Shown here: one piece after another, positions 53,799 through 63,164 of the stretch
Position numbering within the stretch: the first letter of the stretch is position 1
Layout: every line of letters starts with the position of its first letter
From: Rothia uropygialis
GTDB lineage: Bacteria > Actinomycetota > Actinomycetes > Actinomycetales > Micrococcaceae
Direction of reading: 5' to 3'
Assembly (NCBI RefSeq): GCF_004137765.1
Contig: NZ_NOIS01000002.1
Coordinates: 310,001 to 374,000, forward strand
Length of the DNA stretch: 64,000 bases
The notes under the pieces: model-generated
Told to the model about the DNA's origin: nothing
Seen by the model: the letters and a program-made list of their open reading frames with translations, nothing else
Databases searched by the model: none
Program-made: the position numbers and the translations under genes

Positions 53799-55175
53799 AT
53801 GTCTACTTATACGACAACCAACCCGACCACCGGAGTAACCGAACGCGAATTTCCCTCGCTGGATGAGACGGGTGTCGAGCAAGTGCTCGACCGGTCGGCC
53901 AACGCATTCGCTGGTTGGAGGGCGACGCCGGCGGATCAGCGAGCGTCGATCCTGACCCAGGCCGCTGACGCCTATGATGCCCGGAAGGAAGAGCTGGGGC
54001 GGCTGATCGCTGCCGAAATGGGAAAACCCTTGCAAGAAGCAATAGGCGAGGCGGAATTGGCAGGTGCGATTTTCCGCTGGTATGCCGAGAACGGCCCGCA
54101 GCTGCTGCAACAAGAACAACTCGATCCTCAGGGCGCCGCCGAATCGCTGGTCCAGACTCAGCCGATCGGTTCGCTCATAGGCGTGATGCCGTGGAACTAT
54201 CCTTACTACCAAGCCGCCAGGTTCGCCGCCCCCAACCTGATGGCTGGCAATACCATTATTCTGAAGCACGCCGAGATCTGCGCGGCTTCCTCGGAAGTGA
54301 TGGCCGAAATTCTCCACACGGCGGGCGTACCTGACGACGCTTACATCAATGTCTTCGCTTCCAAGGAACACATCGCTGACATGATCGCCGATCCACGGGT
54401 GCGTGGCATCTCATTGACCGGCAGCGAACGGGCCGGTTCCTCTGTGGCCGAGACCGCTGGTCGGAACCTGAAGAAGGTTGTGCTCGAACTCGGCGGTTCG
54501 GATCCTCTGATCGTCCTGGATGACGCCGATATCGACCGGGTCGCAAGGAAAGCCGCGAAGGCGCGGCTTTCCAATACCGGACAGGCCTGTAATTCTCCCA
54601 AACGAATGATCGTGCCGAATGCCCACCTGGATTCCTTCGTCTCCAAAGTCACCGCCGCTTTTAGCGAGGCGCGGATTGGGGACCCCACCGATTCCGAGGT
54701 GCAGGTCGGACCGCTGTCTTCCGTTGTGGCACGGGACAATGTTGTGGCCCAGGTCAGGAAGGCAGTCGAGCAGGGCGCGACACTGCATACCGGCGGTCAA
54801 CCGGTCGATGGACCCGGGGCCTTCATGCGGCCTGCGGTACTGACCGGCGTCACCAAAGACATGGACGCCTATTCTGAAGAAATCTTCGGCCCCGTGGCTG
54901 TGGTCTACGGTGTCGATTCCGTCGATGAAGCAGTCGAACTGGCCAATGATGTCGGTTTCGGGCTCAGCGGTTCGGTGTGGAGCCCTGATATCGAGCGTGC
55001 CCAGCAGGTGGCAGACAGGTTGGAGGTTGGGATGGCCTACATCAATGAACATGGCACGACCCTTCCCGGGCTGCCCTTCGGAGGTGTGAAACGCTCAGGG
55101 TTCGGCCGTGAACTTGGCCGCTGGGGAATGGGCGAATTCGTCAACACCCGGCTGCGTCGCACCGCGTTGAAATAA
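53799..55175 (+). CDS. NAD(P)-dependent aldehyde dehydrogenase (succinate-semialdehyde type)
   Basis: A 458-residue aldehyde dehydrogenase. Conserved points are VMPWNYPYYQAARF, LELGGSDPLIVLDD with the general base Glu, and NTGQACNSPKR with the catalytic Cys. The short N-terminus and overall pattern resemble GabD1-like succinate-semialdehyde dehydrogenases. It follows the AsnC-type regulator on the same strand after 225 bp. It is well placed to oxidise the aldehyde made by the ThDP decarboxylase. A hairpin at 55201-55233 ends the unit. Confidence 0.88.
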   Translation: MSTYTTTNPTTGVTEREFPSLDETGVEQVLDRSANAFAGWRATPADQRASILTQAADAYDARKEELGRLIAAEMGKPLQEAIGEAELAGAIFRWYAENGPQLLQQEQLDPQGAAESLVQTQPIGSLIGVMPWNYPYYQAARFAAPNLMAGNTIILKHAEICAASSEVMAEILHTAGVPDDAYINVFASKEHIADMIADPRVRGISLTGSERAGSSVAETAGRNLKKVVLELGGSDPLIVLDDADIDRVARKAAKARLSNTGQACNSPKRMIVPNAHLDSFVSKVTAAFSEARIGDPTDSEVQVGPLSSVVARDNVVAQVRKAVEQGATLHTGGQPVDGPGAFMRPAVLTGVTKDMDAYSEEIFGPVAVVYGVDSVDEAVELANDVGFGLSGSVWSPDIERAQQVADRLEVGMAYINEHGTTLPGLPFGGVKRSGFGRELGRWGMGEFVNTRLRRTALK

Positions 55176-55200
55176 CAACGGCACGCAGGGGAGCATAATT

Positions 55201-55233
55201 GGTGCCGTTGGCCATTGGCTGGCCAACGGCACC
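55201..55233. terminator. Hairpin between convergent genes
   Basis: Perfect 14-bp arms (GGTGCCGTTGGCCA) with a 5-bp loop, 25 bp after the aldehyde dehydrogenase stop and 100 bp from the convergent acyl-CoA dehydrogenase stop. No T-run on either side, but position and stability fit a shared terminator. Confidence 0.7.
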
Positions 55234-55333
55234 AAGCCGGTGACACGGATCCCCCGGTCCCTCAGAAAGCTCGTGAATTCATTCCGGGGCTTGCGGCTGC
55301 CTGCGCCCCGACAGCATTGGTCAGAGGCTTTGT

Positions 55334-56524
55334 TTAGGCAAAGGCAGACAAGCCCGTGATGCTCTTGCCAACGATCAAGGTGTTCATCTCCCGTGACCCC
55401 TCGAATGAATAGATGGCCTCTGCGTCCGAGAAGAGCTTGGCGATTTCGTACTCGAGCACGATGCCATTGCCTCCGAACAGTTCGCGACCCCACGCCACTG
55501 TCTCCCGCATCCTTGTGGTGCAGAACGCTTTGGCGAGGGCCGCCTGCGCAGCCGTGTCCTCACCGTTCTCGGCCAGTTGTCCCATGCGGATGACCATCCC
55601 GAGCATCGCGGTGACGTTGCTCAGCATTTTGACCAGCAAGTCTTGAATCATCTGGAAACCACCGATCGGTTTGCCGAACTGGACTCGGGTGGTTGCGTAA
55701 TTCCTGGCTACCTCGTAGGCGCGCATGGCGACGCCGGTGGCTTGCCATGCCACATCCCCTCTGGTCGCGCGCAGGATTTTCGCTACGTCTCGGAAACTGT
55801 TGATGTTCTGAAGACGGTTTGCCTCGGGAACACGCACATCCGATAGTGTCAGATCGGCATTTTCCACGGTTCGCAAAGAAATTTTCCCCTGAATCTTCTC
55901 TGCCTGGAATCCTTCGGTGCCTTTTTCGACGACGAAGGCTTTGACCTGGTCGTCTTCGGTATCTCGAGCATAGACCACCACGAGATCCGCGAAGGTACCG
56001 TTGCCAATCCACCGTTTTGCGCCGTTGAGAACCCACTCGTTGCCTTTCCGGGATGCGGTCGTACGCATCCCCCCGGCTACGTCGGAGCCTCCCTCGGGCT
56101 CGGTCAAGGCAAAAGCGCCGATGCTCGACATGGCCACCATGTCAGGCAGCCACCGCTGGCGCTGTTCCTCGTTGCCCCCGCCCGCAATGGACCCCATAGC
56201 CAGACCCGTATGGACTCCCGCGGCCACGGCGAATGACGGGTCGGTCTTGTTCATCTCGATTCTGATGAAACCCGCAAGCAGTTCGCTGCGAGGCTGCGCA
56301 GGGACCGTGCTGTATTCCGGGTAGCGTCCTTCGGCGACTCCGAGCGGTGACAACTTCTGGAACAGTCCCTGCGGGAACTGCCCGGCATCCCACGCTTGCT
56401 CGGCGAGAGGTTTGATCTCAGTGGCCAAATAGCGCCGGATTCCCTCCAGCTCGGTCTGCTCCTGCTCGCTGAGCAGCGACGCATAGTCGAGGAAGTCTGA
56501 TGTTGTGTTTGCGGGCTTAGACAT
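55334..56524 (-). CDS. Acyl-CoA dehydrogenase (glutaryl-CoA-dehydrogenase-like)
   Basis: A 396-residue flavoprotein. FALTEPEGGSDVAGG is the FAD loop and YSFEGSREMNTLIVGKSITG carries the catalytic Glu in the arrangement seen in glutaryl-CoA dehydrogenases. The stretch where those enzymes hold the carboxylate-binding Arg reads NKTDPSFAVAAG here, with no Arg, so glutaryl-CoA may not be the substrate. It is the last gene of a set with CoA-transferase and enoyl-CoA hydratase genes; a 251-bp gap with no gene separates it from the hydratase. Confidence 0.85.
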   Translation of the reverse strand: MSKPANTTSDFLDYASLLSEQEQTELEGIRRYLATEIKPLAEQAWDAGQFPQGLFQKLSPLGVAEGRYPEYSTVPAQPRSELLAGFIRIEMNKTDPSFAVAAGVHTGLAMGSIAGGGNEEQRQRWLPDMVAMSSIGAFALTEPEGGSDVAGGMRTTASRKGNEWVLNGAKRWIGNGTFADLVVVYARDTEDDQVKAFVVEKGTEGFQAEKIQGKISLRTVENADLTLSDVRVPEANRLQNINSFRDVAKILRATRGDVAWQATGVAMRAYEVARNYATTRVQFGKPIGGFQMIQDLLVKMLSNVTAMLGMVIRMGQLAENGEDTAAQAALAKAFCTTRMRETVAWGRELFGGNGIVLEYEIAKLFSDAEAIYSFEGSREMNTLIVGKSITGLSAFA

Positions 56525-56775
56525 GACTTGTCCTTTTCATTGATGCTCTCGGACCCCTCCGATGACATCGGTCGGGTGTCCCGTTGTGCTTCACCGCTGT
56601 ACGGGACGGGTTTGGACCCGTCGGTTGTCCTGCGTGTCGCAGTCTCCATTGCTGTTGCCTCGGAAAATCCGGGGGCCGCTCTTTTCCCACGAGACTCCGG
56701 TGAGGGCAAGACGGAATGCGCTGGCACCCCCAGGGGAGTAGAAACTGCTGTTCGGTCTCCGCAGTTCTCAGACTG

Positions 56776-57540
56776 TCAGCGGCCCTTCCACCGAGGCTCC
56801 CGACGCTCGGAAAACGCGGCGATGCCTTCGGCAAAATCCTCCGATTGCTTCAGCCTTTCGACGATCTCGGTCTGGTTGGCGAAAGCCTCAGCCTCCGAGG
56901 AGTTGTCCGCCAAACGGACGACGTCTTTGACCGCTTCAAGTGCGAGCGGAGCATTGGAGCAGATGGTTGACGCAAGCTCGAGTGCAGCTTCCAGTGCGTG
57001 CCCTTCGTCTGCAAGGCGGTTGACCAAGCCGAGTTCCGAAGCTCGCTGGGCGCTGAAGGTCGCCCCAGTCAACAGCAGCTCCATCGCCAGATGGCGAGGA
57101 ATGCGCTGAGGCAACCGAATCGCCCCACCGCCTCCCGGGATCAGCCCGCGCTTGACTTCGGGCAGGCCAAGAGTTGCCGTGGTGGAGGCGACGATCAGGT
57201 CGCAGTTCAAGGCAACCTCCAGACCACCGCCCAGTGCGTAGCCTTCCACCGCGGCAATGATCGGCTTTGCAGTGACAGTTTGCACGAACCCCGCAAATCC
57301 ATGTTCGGGAAGGCTGACCGGTTCATGATCAGCTGCAGCCTTGAGATCCATTCCAGCGCAGAAGGTCCCTGCGGCACCCGTGATAATGCCGACTCGCAAC
57401 ACCGGATCGGTTTCCAGCTTCTCAACCGCGGCCCGTAGCCCGCGGGCGAGGTCCGCGTTGACGGCATTTTTCTTCTCCGGTCGATTCAGAGTGATGACCA
57501 GAACGGAGTCTCTTGCTTGCGTTTCTACAGCTTGCTTCAT
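56776..57540 (-). CDS. Enoyl-CoA hydratase/isomerase family protein
   Basis: A 254-residue crotonase-fold enzyme. The oxyanion-hole motif is GTFCAGMDLKAA, and both catalytic glutamates of true hydratases are in place: in GGGLEVALNCD and LGLPEVKRGLIPGGGG. It overlaps the CoA-transferase stop by ATGA. With its neighbours it would hydrate an enoyl-CoA formed by the acyl-CoA dehydrogenase. Confidence 0.88.
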   Translation of the reverse strand: MKQAVETQARDSVLVITLNRPEKKNAVNADLARGLRAAVEKLETDPVLRVGIITGAAGTFCAGMDLKAAADHEPVSLPEHGFAGFVQTVTAKPIIAAVEGYALGGGLEVALNCDLIVASTTATLGLPEVKRGLIPGGGGAIRLPQRIPRHLAMELLLTGATFSAQRASELGLVNRLADEGHALEAALELASTICSNAPLALEAVKDVVRLADNSSEAEAFANQTEIVERLKQSEDFAEGIAAFSERREPRWKGR

Positions 57541-58799
57541 GCGACTTCACTTCCTTCCGATGTGATGTCGACTGTATGCAAAGTAGCGGTCTGTTGCGAC
57601 AATTCCGCCAGAACGGCTTCTGTGTCCGCTCCCTGAACGGGGGCAAGACGACGCACGGAAGCTGGCGTTTCCGAGAACCGCATCGGAATACCGACGACCT
57701 TGGTCGGGCCTTCGGTGGGGTGCTCCGCGGCATCAAGGAGATGACCGGAACGGACGTATTCGTCCTCCGCGGCGTCGTCCAGATTGAGCACGGGACCGAA
57801 CGGGACATTGTTCTCAGAGCACACCGCAGACCACTCCTCCAGACTCAGGGCCGAGATGCACTCGTCGAGTCGCGAGTTCATCAACTGACCATGCTCCCTG
57901 GGGCTAAAAGGGGTCTCGTCGAGCAGAGGGTCGGTGGCCCAGTCGTCCCTACCCGCGGCGGCAAACACGTCTTTGAAGTTCTGACCGGTGTAAGGCAACA
58001 CGACGGCCAGACGGCCATCTCGCGTCGTGCGAGCGTAATGTCCCTTGTTCAGCGACAGCGGGAAACCCGTGTCGCTCAATGCTGGATCGAAAGACTTGCC
58101 CTGAAGGTGCTCAACGAGAGTAAAGGCAATCATCGTATCGGCCATGGGCACTTCCACGAGCTGTCCTGGGCCACCATTATTGCGGTTGTACAACGCCGCC
58201 AGGGCGCTGTAGACCATCGTGAGGCCCGATACCTTGTCTGCGATGATCGTCGGCAGAATAACCGGTTTCTGGATATCGTCCGCGCGGTTGGAGACGTCCA
58301 ATATTCCGGACGCCGCCTGAATCGTCTCATCGTATGCGGCCAGATTCGCACGATCCGAATCGGAACGAAAACCCTGTGCATGGACATAGACGAGATGAGG
58401 AACCGCATCCTTGATCGCTTCATAGTCAAGTCCCAAACGGGATAGAGCAGAGATGCGCATGTTAGTGATCAGAATATCGGCGGACTTCAACAACCCCATA
58501 GCGGCCTCGTGACCGTCCTCGGATTTCAGATCCAGGTTGATACTGCGTTTATTTCGGTTGACGTTCAAGTGCAAGGGTCCCATTCCCGGGGTTCGGGCAT
58601 AGAGGCCATTGCGGGCGCTATCTCGTGGCGATTCGATTTTGATAACATCTGCACCCAGATCGCCGAGAATTTGCGCCGCATAGGGGCCCATCACGACTGT
58701 CGCCATATCAATAACACGAACTCCCGAAAGAGGGCCCAAATTGGTGTTATTCGAATTATTCGAGAACTGCTTTTCCACTGTCTCCCCTTCACAACTCAT
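57537..58799 (-). CDS. CaiB/BaiF family CoA-transferase
   Basis: A 420-residue class III CoA-transferase that moves CoA between carboxylic acids. The start region LGPLSGVRVIDMATVVMGPY, GDLGADVIKIESP and NVNRNKRSINLDLKSEDG are family signatures. It is the first gene of the CoA module, so it probably activates the pathway's acid. The LysR gene 131 bp upstream, on the same strand, may regulate it. Confidence 0.9.
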   Translation of the reverse strand: MSCEGETVEKQFSNNSNNTNLGPLSGVRVIDMATVVMGPYAAQILGDLGADVIKIESPRDSARNGLYARTPGMGPLHLNVNRNKRSINLDLKSEDGHEAAMGLLKSADILITNMRISALSRLGLDYEAIKDAVPHLVYVHAQGFRSDSDRANLAAYDETIQAASGILDVSNRADDIQKPVILPTIIADKVSGLTMVYSALAALYNRNNGGPGQLVEVPMADTMIAFTLVEHLQGKSFDPALSDTGFPLSLNKGHYARTTRDGRLAVVLPYTGQNFKDVFAAAGRDDWATDPLLDETPFSPREHGQLMNSRLDECISALSLEEWSAVCSENNVPFGPVLNLDDAAEDEYVRSGHLLDAAEHPTEGPTKVVGIPMRFSETPASVRRLAPVQGADTEAVLAELSQQTATLHTVDITSEGSEVA

Positions 58800-58929
58800 G
58801 GAATGACTCTAACGCTCTTGGTGACAGTCGCGGAGGTTTAAATATCACCAATGGGAGAATAGTATTATGACCACAGCGATCACGGTCCGGCCACAGGTAA
58901 CGCAGGTCGATATCAACCGAAGTTGGGGT

Positions 58930-59838
58930 TTATCGGATCGAGGTGCGGAAATGATTTCGGGCTGCGTCGACCAAATCGTGAAACGGGTTCTCAGGACTCT
59001 CCGACGAAGTATTCATCACTAAACCGGTCGCCAACTTCGGCGCAAAATCGTTGAACGGCAGTGCGGTCACCAAACCTTGCCTGATCATGTCTCCGTGAGC
59101 ATTATGATCCAGTGTCGTCAACGCGCAAGCATTGCCGTTGGCAACCAATTCGGCCGGACTCGAATAATCTCCGGAGGAAAGAGTCACGTGGTCCACCAGA
59201 CCGGCGGCCGTCAAACGCACGGCAATTTGTTCGAAATACGTTGGAGACAAGGACATCGGTGGTTTCACGAAAACCATTCCGGACAATTCTGAAATGCTGA
59301 TCGATTGCCTTTTGGAAAACCGATGTGACGGGAGCAGGAGACCCACATCTTCGCTAAATATTTGCTCACACGTGACACCCGGACCTTGGGCGGGAAGATG
59401 GACCAGTGCGAACCCCAAAACCTTCGATTGGACCGCACGAACCAGGTCGTTGCTACCACCCGGCCATCGTTCAATGGTGAATTCGTGACTGTTTTCGAAA
59501 GCGAACTCCGAAAGCGCTCGGTCGACCTTGGGATGCAGCCACGGAGGCACTCCTATCGAGAAGCGTGGGACCGCAGTTTCGTCGAGCTGCTTGAGACGCG
59601 TTCCGAGGGTGTCGAAGTCCATGAGGGTTTGGCGAGCCATAGGCAAAAGCGCGCGACCGTGCGAGGTGAGCGAAACGTTTCTCGAATCCCGTTCGAATAA
59701 CTGGAGGCCGAGCTCGCGCTCAAGATCTTTGATCCTTTGGCTCAATGGGGAGGTAGCCATGTGAAGGGATTTGGCTGCGCCCGAGAAACTCAGGTTCTCG
59801 GCTACTGCGACGAAGTAGCGCAGGTGGTATACCTCCAT
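58930..59838 (-). CDS. LysR-family transcriptional regulator
   Basis: A 302-residue regulator: MEVYHLRYFVAVAENLSFSG and AAKSLHMATSPLSQRIKDLE form the helix-turn-helix, followed by the effector domain. It lies directly upstream of the CoA-transferase gene and downstream of the flavoprotein operon on the same strand, so either could be the target; the CoA module is the nearer. Confidence 0.88.
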   Translation of the reverse strand: MEVYHLRYFVAVAENLSFSGAAKSLHMATSPLSQRIKDLERELGLQLFERDSRNVSLTSHGRALLPMARQTLMDFDTLGTRLKQLDETAVPRFSIGVPPWLHPKVDRALSEFAFENSHEFTIERWPGGSNDLVRAVQSKVLGFALVHLPAQGPGVTCEQIFSEDVGLLLPSHRFSKRQSISISELSGMVFVKPPMSLSPTYFEQIAVRLTAAGLVDHVTLSSGDYSSPAELVANGNACALTTLDHNAHGDMIRQGLVTALPFNDFAPKLATGLVMNTSSESPENPFHDLVDAARNHFRTSIR

Positions 59839-59950
59839 AGGTTGTCACTGTACCAAGCCGAGGACCGGCAAGGAGCTGTCTTATCCCTCGGCCGCTACTC
59901 TCACGGCGTCATCGACCGGCCGATTCGTTCCGCAGGCGTTAGGCACAGTC

Positions 59951-61579
59951 TCACAGCGACGTTTTCGGGCCCTGGAGGGAACACGCAATGTGTTTCCCCG
60001 CAGCGAATCCGCGTGTTATCGCCGGACCAAGAGTCGAACCACCGGCGGGATATGCTCCCGCAAACACCGTCGCAGATACGTTCCCCGCAGCGTAGAGCCC
60101 CCGGATCACTGACCCGTCGAACCTTATGACCCGCCCGTGGTGGTCGGTCGCCAAGCCACCGGATGTTCCCAAGGCGCCACAGTGAACCGGCACCGCAAAG
60201 TAGGGTGGTTCGGCAAGGGGCGCAAGGCAGGGATTCGGGGTGACGGCCGAGTCTCCGAGGAAACGGTCCTCGGCGGAGGAACCTCGGCCGAATGCGCGAT
60301 CGATACCCGAAGACGCATCAGAGTTGAAAGCCTCCACCTCGTCGACCAGATTTTCCGGTTCCACACCGATCCGTTCTGCCAATTCCGCCAGGGACGAGGC
60401 CGCAATCATCCATTCGGCAGGTTTGCCCGGGGGCGAACCGGCCACAGGATAGTGCTCCATGTAGCGCTGATCGAAAATCAGCCACGCCGGCTGCCCTTTC
60501 GGCTCGAGTCGGTGTTGATCGATGGATCCCATCACCAACGACGCGTCGTGGTAATTCAGTGCCTCGTTGACAAATCTTCGCCCGTCATTTCCGACGGTGA
60601 TCGAACCGGGCAGCGTCATTTCCACATTGCCCATCCTCCCTGACGGCCTCCCGTCATAGGTCTGGTCCGGAGGGGCAATCACGGGGACACCCCAATACGT
60701 CGTCATGGACGCCACGGCCGCACCGATACGGAGGCTCTGCAGCAGACCGTCTCCCTCGTTCGACGGCGCGGAGATCGGCACGATGGGGTGAGGCAAGAAC
60801 GCATTCTGGAGCTCAAGATTCCACTCGAACCCCCCGGAAGCCATCACGACGATCTCGGCCTCAATGCTTTGGTTCCCCACCGTCACGAGCCACCGACCGT
60901 GTTCGGTCTGTTCGAGGTCTGTCATGCGTGCATTCGCAAAGACCGTGACGCCGCGGTCCAGGGCAGAGACCAGCAAACTGCCCGCAAGGGCACCTCCCAT
61001 GGTTCGCACCCCTTGTTCAGAGCGTCGATGGAGAAGATCGGCATCGGGGGCCGCACCGTCAAGACCGTCCCGTTCCGCCATGGTCAGCAACGGGAAGTAG
61101 CTTGACGGTCGCAAGGCCTCCCGCAGGCCGTCCACGGAACCGACGTCAAAGGCGTCATTGTCCAGGCTTCGCCCGCCCCGGGTCGCCCCCTCGAACTCGA
61201 GGTGGTAATCGGGACGCGCCAACGGGGTAAGACTTACACGGGTCTTCTCGACCAACCAGTCGACGGCCTCCGCAGAACAATCCACGTACCACTCGACGTC
61301 TTTTCGACCAATCTTCGCGCCCGTAGCCGCAGTCAGATACTCGATCGCGTCCTCACGAGAATCCTCGTAACCGGCTTTCACCCCGAGGGAATTTGCAGGG
61401 GCCCACAGGACGCCTCCCCCAACGGCGGTCGTACCACCGAGGTGGTGGGCCTTTTCGAGGACAACGACGTCGTGGGTGCCGTCAGCCGCTCTCGTCGCGG
61501 CGGTCAGACCGGCCGCGCCGGAACCGATGACGACGATGTCTGTCCGATCCGGCAGGTCACTCATGGGTGAGGTGATCAT
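59951..61579 (-). CDS. FAD-dependent dehydrogenase (ketosteroid Δ1-dehydrogenase / fumarate-reductase-like)
   Basis: A 542-residue flavoprotein. FAD binds at VVIGSGAAGLTAATRA, and HHLGGTTAVGGGVLWAP is characteristic of the KstD/fumarate reductase group. The C-terminal GAYPAGGSTLGPAITRGFAA resembles the end of 3-ketosteroid Δ1-dehydrogenases. Its ATG overlaps the alcohol dehydrogenase stop (ATGA). It may desaturate a cyclic ketone produced by that dehydrogenase; a steroid substrate is only one possibility. Confidence 0.83.
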   Translation of the reverse strand: MITSPMSDLPDRTDIVVIGSGAAGLTAATRAADGTHDVVVLEKAHHLGGTTAVGGGVLWAPANSLGVKAGYEDSREDAIEYLTAATGAKIGRKDVEWYVDCSAEAVDWLVEKTRVSLTPLARPDYHLEFEGATRGGRSLDNDAFDVGSVDGLREALRPSSYFPLLTMAERDGLDGAAPDADLLHRRSEQGVRTMGGALAGSLLVSALDRGVTVFANARMTDLEQTEHGRWLVTVGNQSIEAEIVVMASGGFEWNLELQNAFLPHPIVPISAPSNEGDGLLQSLRIGAAVASMTTYWGVPVIAPPDQTYDGRPSGRMGNVEMTLPGSITVGNDGRRFVNEALNYHDASLVMGSIDQHRLEPKGQPAWLIFDQRYMEHYPVAGSPPGKPAEWMIAASSLAELAERIGVEPENLVDEVEAFNSDASSGIDRAFGRGSSAEDRFLGDSAVTPNPCLAPLAEPPYFAVPVHCGALGTSGGLATDHHGRVIRFDGSVIRGLYAAGNVSATVFAGAYPAGGSTLGPAITRGFAAGKHIACSLQGPKTSL

Positions 61580-62634
61580 GAAGCCTCTTTCGTCGGCATG
61601 TCGATGAGAATCTTTCCGATACGACGACTCGTGTCACGCATGGTTTCAAAGGCTTGGTTCAAGTCCCGAAGATCGAATCGGTGAGTGATCAACGCGTCCA
61701 CCGTCTCGGGGTATCGGGAGATCAGGTCCAGGGCTCTCGGGATGAGCCCACGACTGTTGCGACTGCCCAGAAGGGATATTTCCTTGAACGGGAGGAGGTT
61801 CAGAGGGAAATCCGCGGGACGGGTGGAGATGCCCACCTGGACTACACGCCCGGCGGGTGCGACCACGTTGATCGCATTGCCCAGTGACGACGGTACGCCC
61901 GTCGCTTCGATGACGAGCTGCGGACCGTCCGGAGCGGAGCTTTCCAGAGCCGAAGCGAGATCGGCCACGGGAAATTGTTGCTCGGGGTCGATCAGCAGTG
62001 TCCCATCGGCGCCGAATTCTCGTGCGAACTCTAAGCGATCGGGGATTGTGTCCGCGGTGATGACCGTAACCCCCAGGTCGTGCAATGCCAATGTCGCCAA
62101 CAGCCCGATAGGCCCCGCACCCAGGACAAGGGCAGATTCCCCCTCGATCGCTTGTCCTCTGGCGACCGCCTCGAGAGAGATCGCGGTCGGCTCCGCGACG
62201 GACCCCAGTTCCGTCGGCATTCCTTCCGGAATACGGTGCAAGCGCGCGGCGGCGACGGAAAGATACTCGACGAGTCCGCCGTCACGGTAACAACCGAAAA
62301 CGGTCAGATAGGGGCATACGTTGTCGTGACCCGATCGGCACGCCTGGCACTGACCGCAGGCGATCAACGGGTCCACTGCCACGCGATCCCCGACCTCAAC
62401 GGTCTCGACGCCCGGAGCCACCTCGGCCACCGTTCCGGAAATCTCGTGGCCCTGGACAAGGGGCAGCTCAGAGGCGTAGTCGTCCTCGAAGATATGAAGA
62501 TCGGTCCCGCACAATGTGACGTGCTCGATGTGCACGAGCGCTTCTCCGGAGGACACGGCCGGGAGGGGGACCGTCACATAATCAAGAGTGCGCGCCGCAA
62601 CGGTCCGAACCGCACGCATGGTCTCGGTGGTCAT
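61576..62634 (-). CDS. Zinc-dependent alcohol/polyol dehydrogenase
   Basis: A 352-residue medium-chain dehydrogenase. The catalytic zinc site is in TLCGTDLHIFEDD and QGHEISGTV, the structural site in CGQCQACRSGHDNVC, and the NAD site in VLGAGPIGLLATLA. It resembles threonine/sorbitol dehydrogenases. The ATG at 62634 overlaps the YciI gene stop (ATGA); a longer frame upstream overlaps that gene. It probably oxidises a secondary alcohol to the ketone acted on by the flavoprotein. Confidence 0.88.
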   Translation of the reverse strand: MTTETMRAVRTVAARTLDYVTVPLPAVSSGEALVHIEHVTLCGTDLHIFEDDYASELPLVQGHEISGTVAEVAPGVETVEVGDRVAVDPLIACGQCQACRSGHDNVCPYLTVFGCYRDGGLVEYLSVAAARLHRIPEGMPTELGSVAEPTAISLEAVARGQAIEGESALVLGAGPIGLLATLALHDLGVTVITADTIPDRLEFAREFGADGTLLIDPEQQFPVADLASALESSAPDGPQLVIEATGVPSSLGNAINVVAPAGRVVQVGISTRPADFPLNLLPFKEISLLGSRNSRGLIPRALDLISRYPETVDALITHRFDLRDLNQAFETMRDTSRRIGKILIDMPTKEAS

Positions 62635-62942
62635 GAGGCATCCTTGCTCGATGCGAGGCGGTCCGCACCGAATTTGGGGGTCCAAGTCCGGATGGTGCGT
62701 GCAACATAGCCGCGCTGCTCGAACGGCTCCTGATCCATGACCTCCTCGACTGCAACCGCGGAGTCCGCCCGGATGATCAGGAGCGCGCCTTTGTCGCCAC
62801 CATCGACGTCGGTCGGCCCGGAAACCACCAGGCGCCCGGCGTCGAACTGCTCCTGCAGGAATGCCAGATGCTCTTCCCGATGCTCCGCACGACCGGCTTC
62901 GGATCCCTCGGCGTAGCGGTAGCAGACTGCGAAAAGTCCCAT
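62631..62942 (-). CDS. YciI-family protein
   Basis: A 103-residue ferredoxin-like-fold protein: AEHREEHLAFLQEQFDAGRL and VSGPTD, with the conserved His and Asp of the YCII domain. Some relatives act as muconolactone isomerase-like or dehalogenase-like enzymes in ring-compound catabolism. It is the first gene of the three-gene operon and is divergent from the LysR gene at 63165. Confidence 0.82.
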   Translation of the reverse strand: MGLFAVCYRYAEGSEAGRAEHREEHLAFLQEQFDAGRLVVSGPTDVDGGDKGALLIIRADSAVAVEEVMDQEPFEQRGYVARTIRTWTPKFGADRLASSKDAS

Positions 62943-63097
62943 GTTGATTCCTCAATTCATTAGGAGAAAATATGCGTTGAATCAGCTCGAAGCACAGCCT
63001 CGGACACCGACCCGATGATCAAGGTGACGGCCGTTAAGGCCGCCGCCCTTCAACGAACATCCTCCGGGGAGAAAACAAGACAGGACAATACCTTTCG

Positions 63098-63116
63098 CTC
63101 ATTAATTAATAATGAG
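63098..63116. promoter_or_regulatory. Inverted repeat in the divergent LysR/YciI promoter region
   Basis: CTCATTA-ATTAA-TAATGAG (7-bp arms) lies 49 bp upstream of the LysR ATG in the 222-bp divergent gap. The size fits a LysR recognition site for the three-gene operon and itself. Confidence 0.5.
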
Positions 63117-63164
63117 TCCGATACTGTGTACATATCGGCACATAATCTTCGGAGGGGCCAGATA

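Noticed and set aside
56776-57540. Enoyl-CoA hydratase as the missing ChcB isomerase of the cyclohexyl pathway
   Set aside because: It has both hydratase glutamates and sits in a separate operon 34 kb away, so a general hydratase is more likely.
57513-58445. 310-codon plus-strand frame
   Set aside because: Antisense of the CoA-transferase gene, which has clear family motifs.
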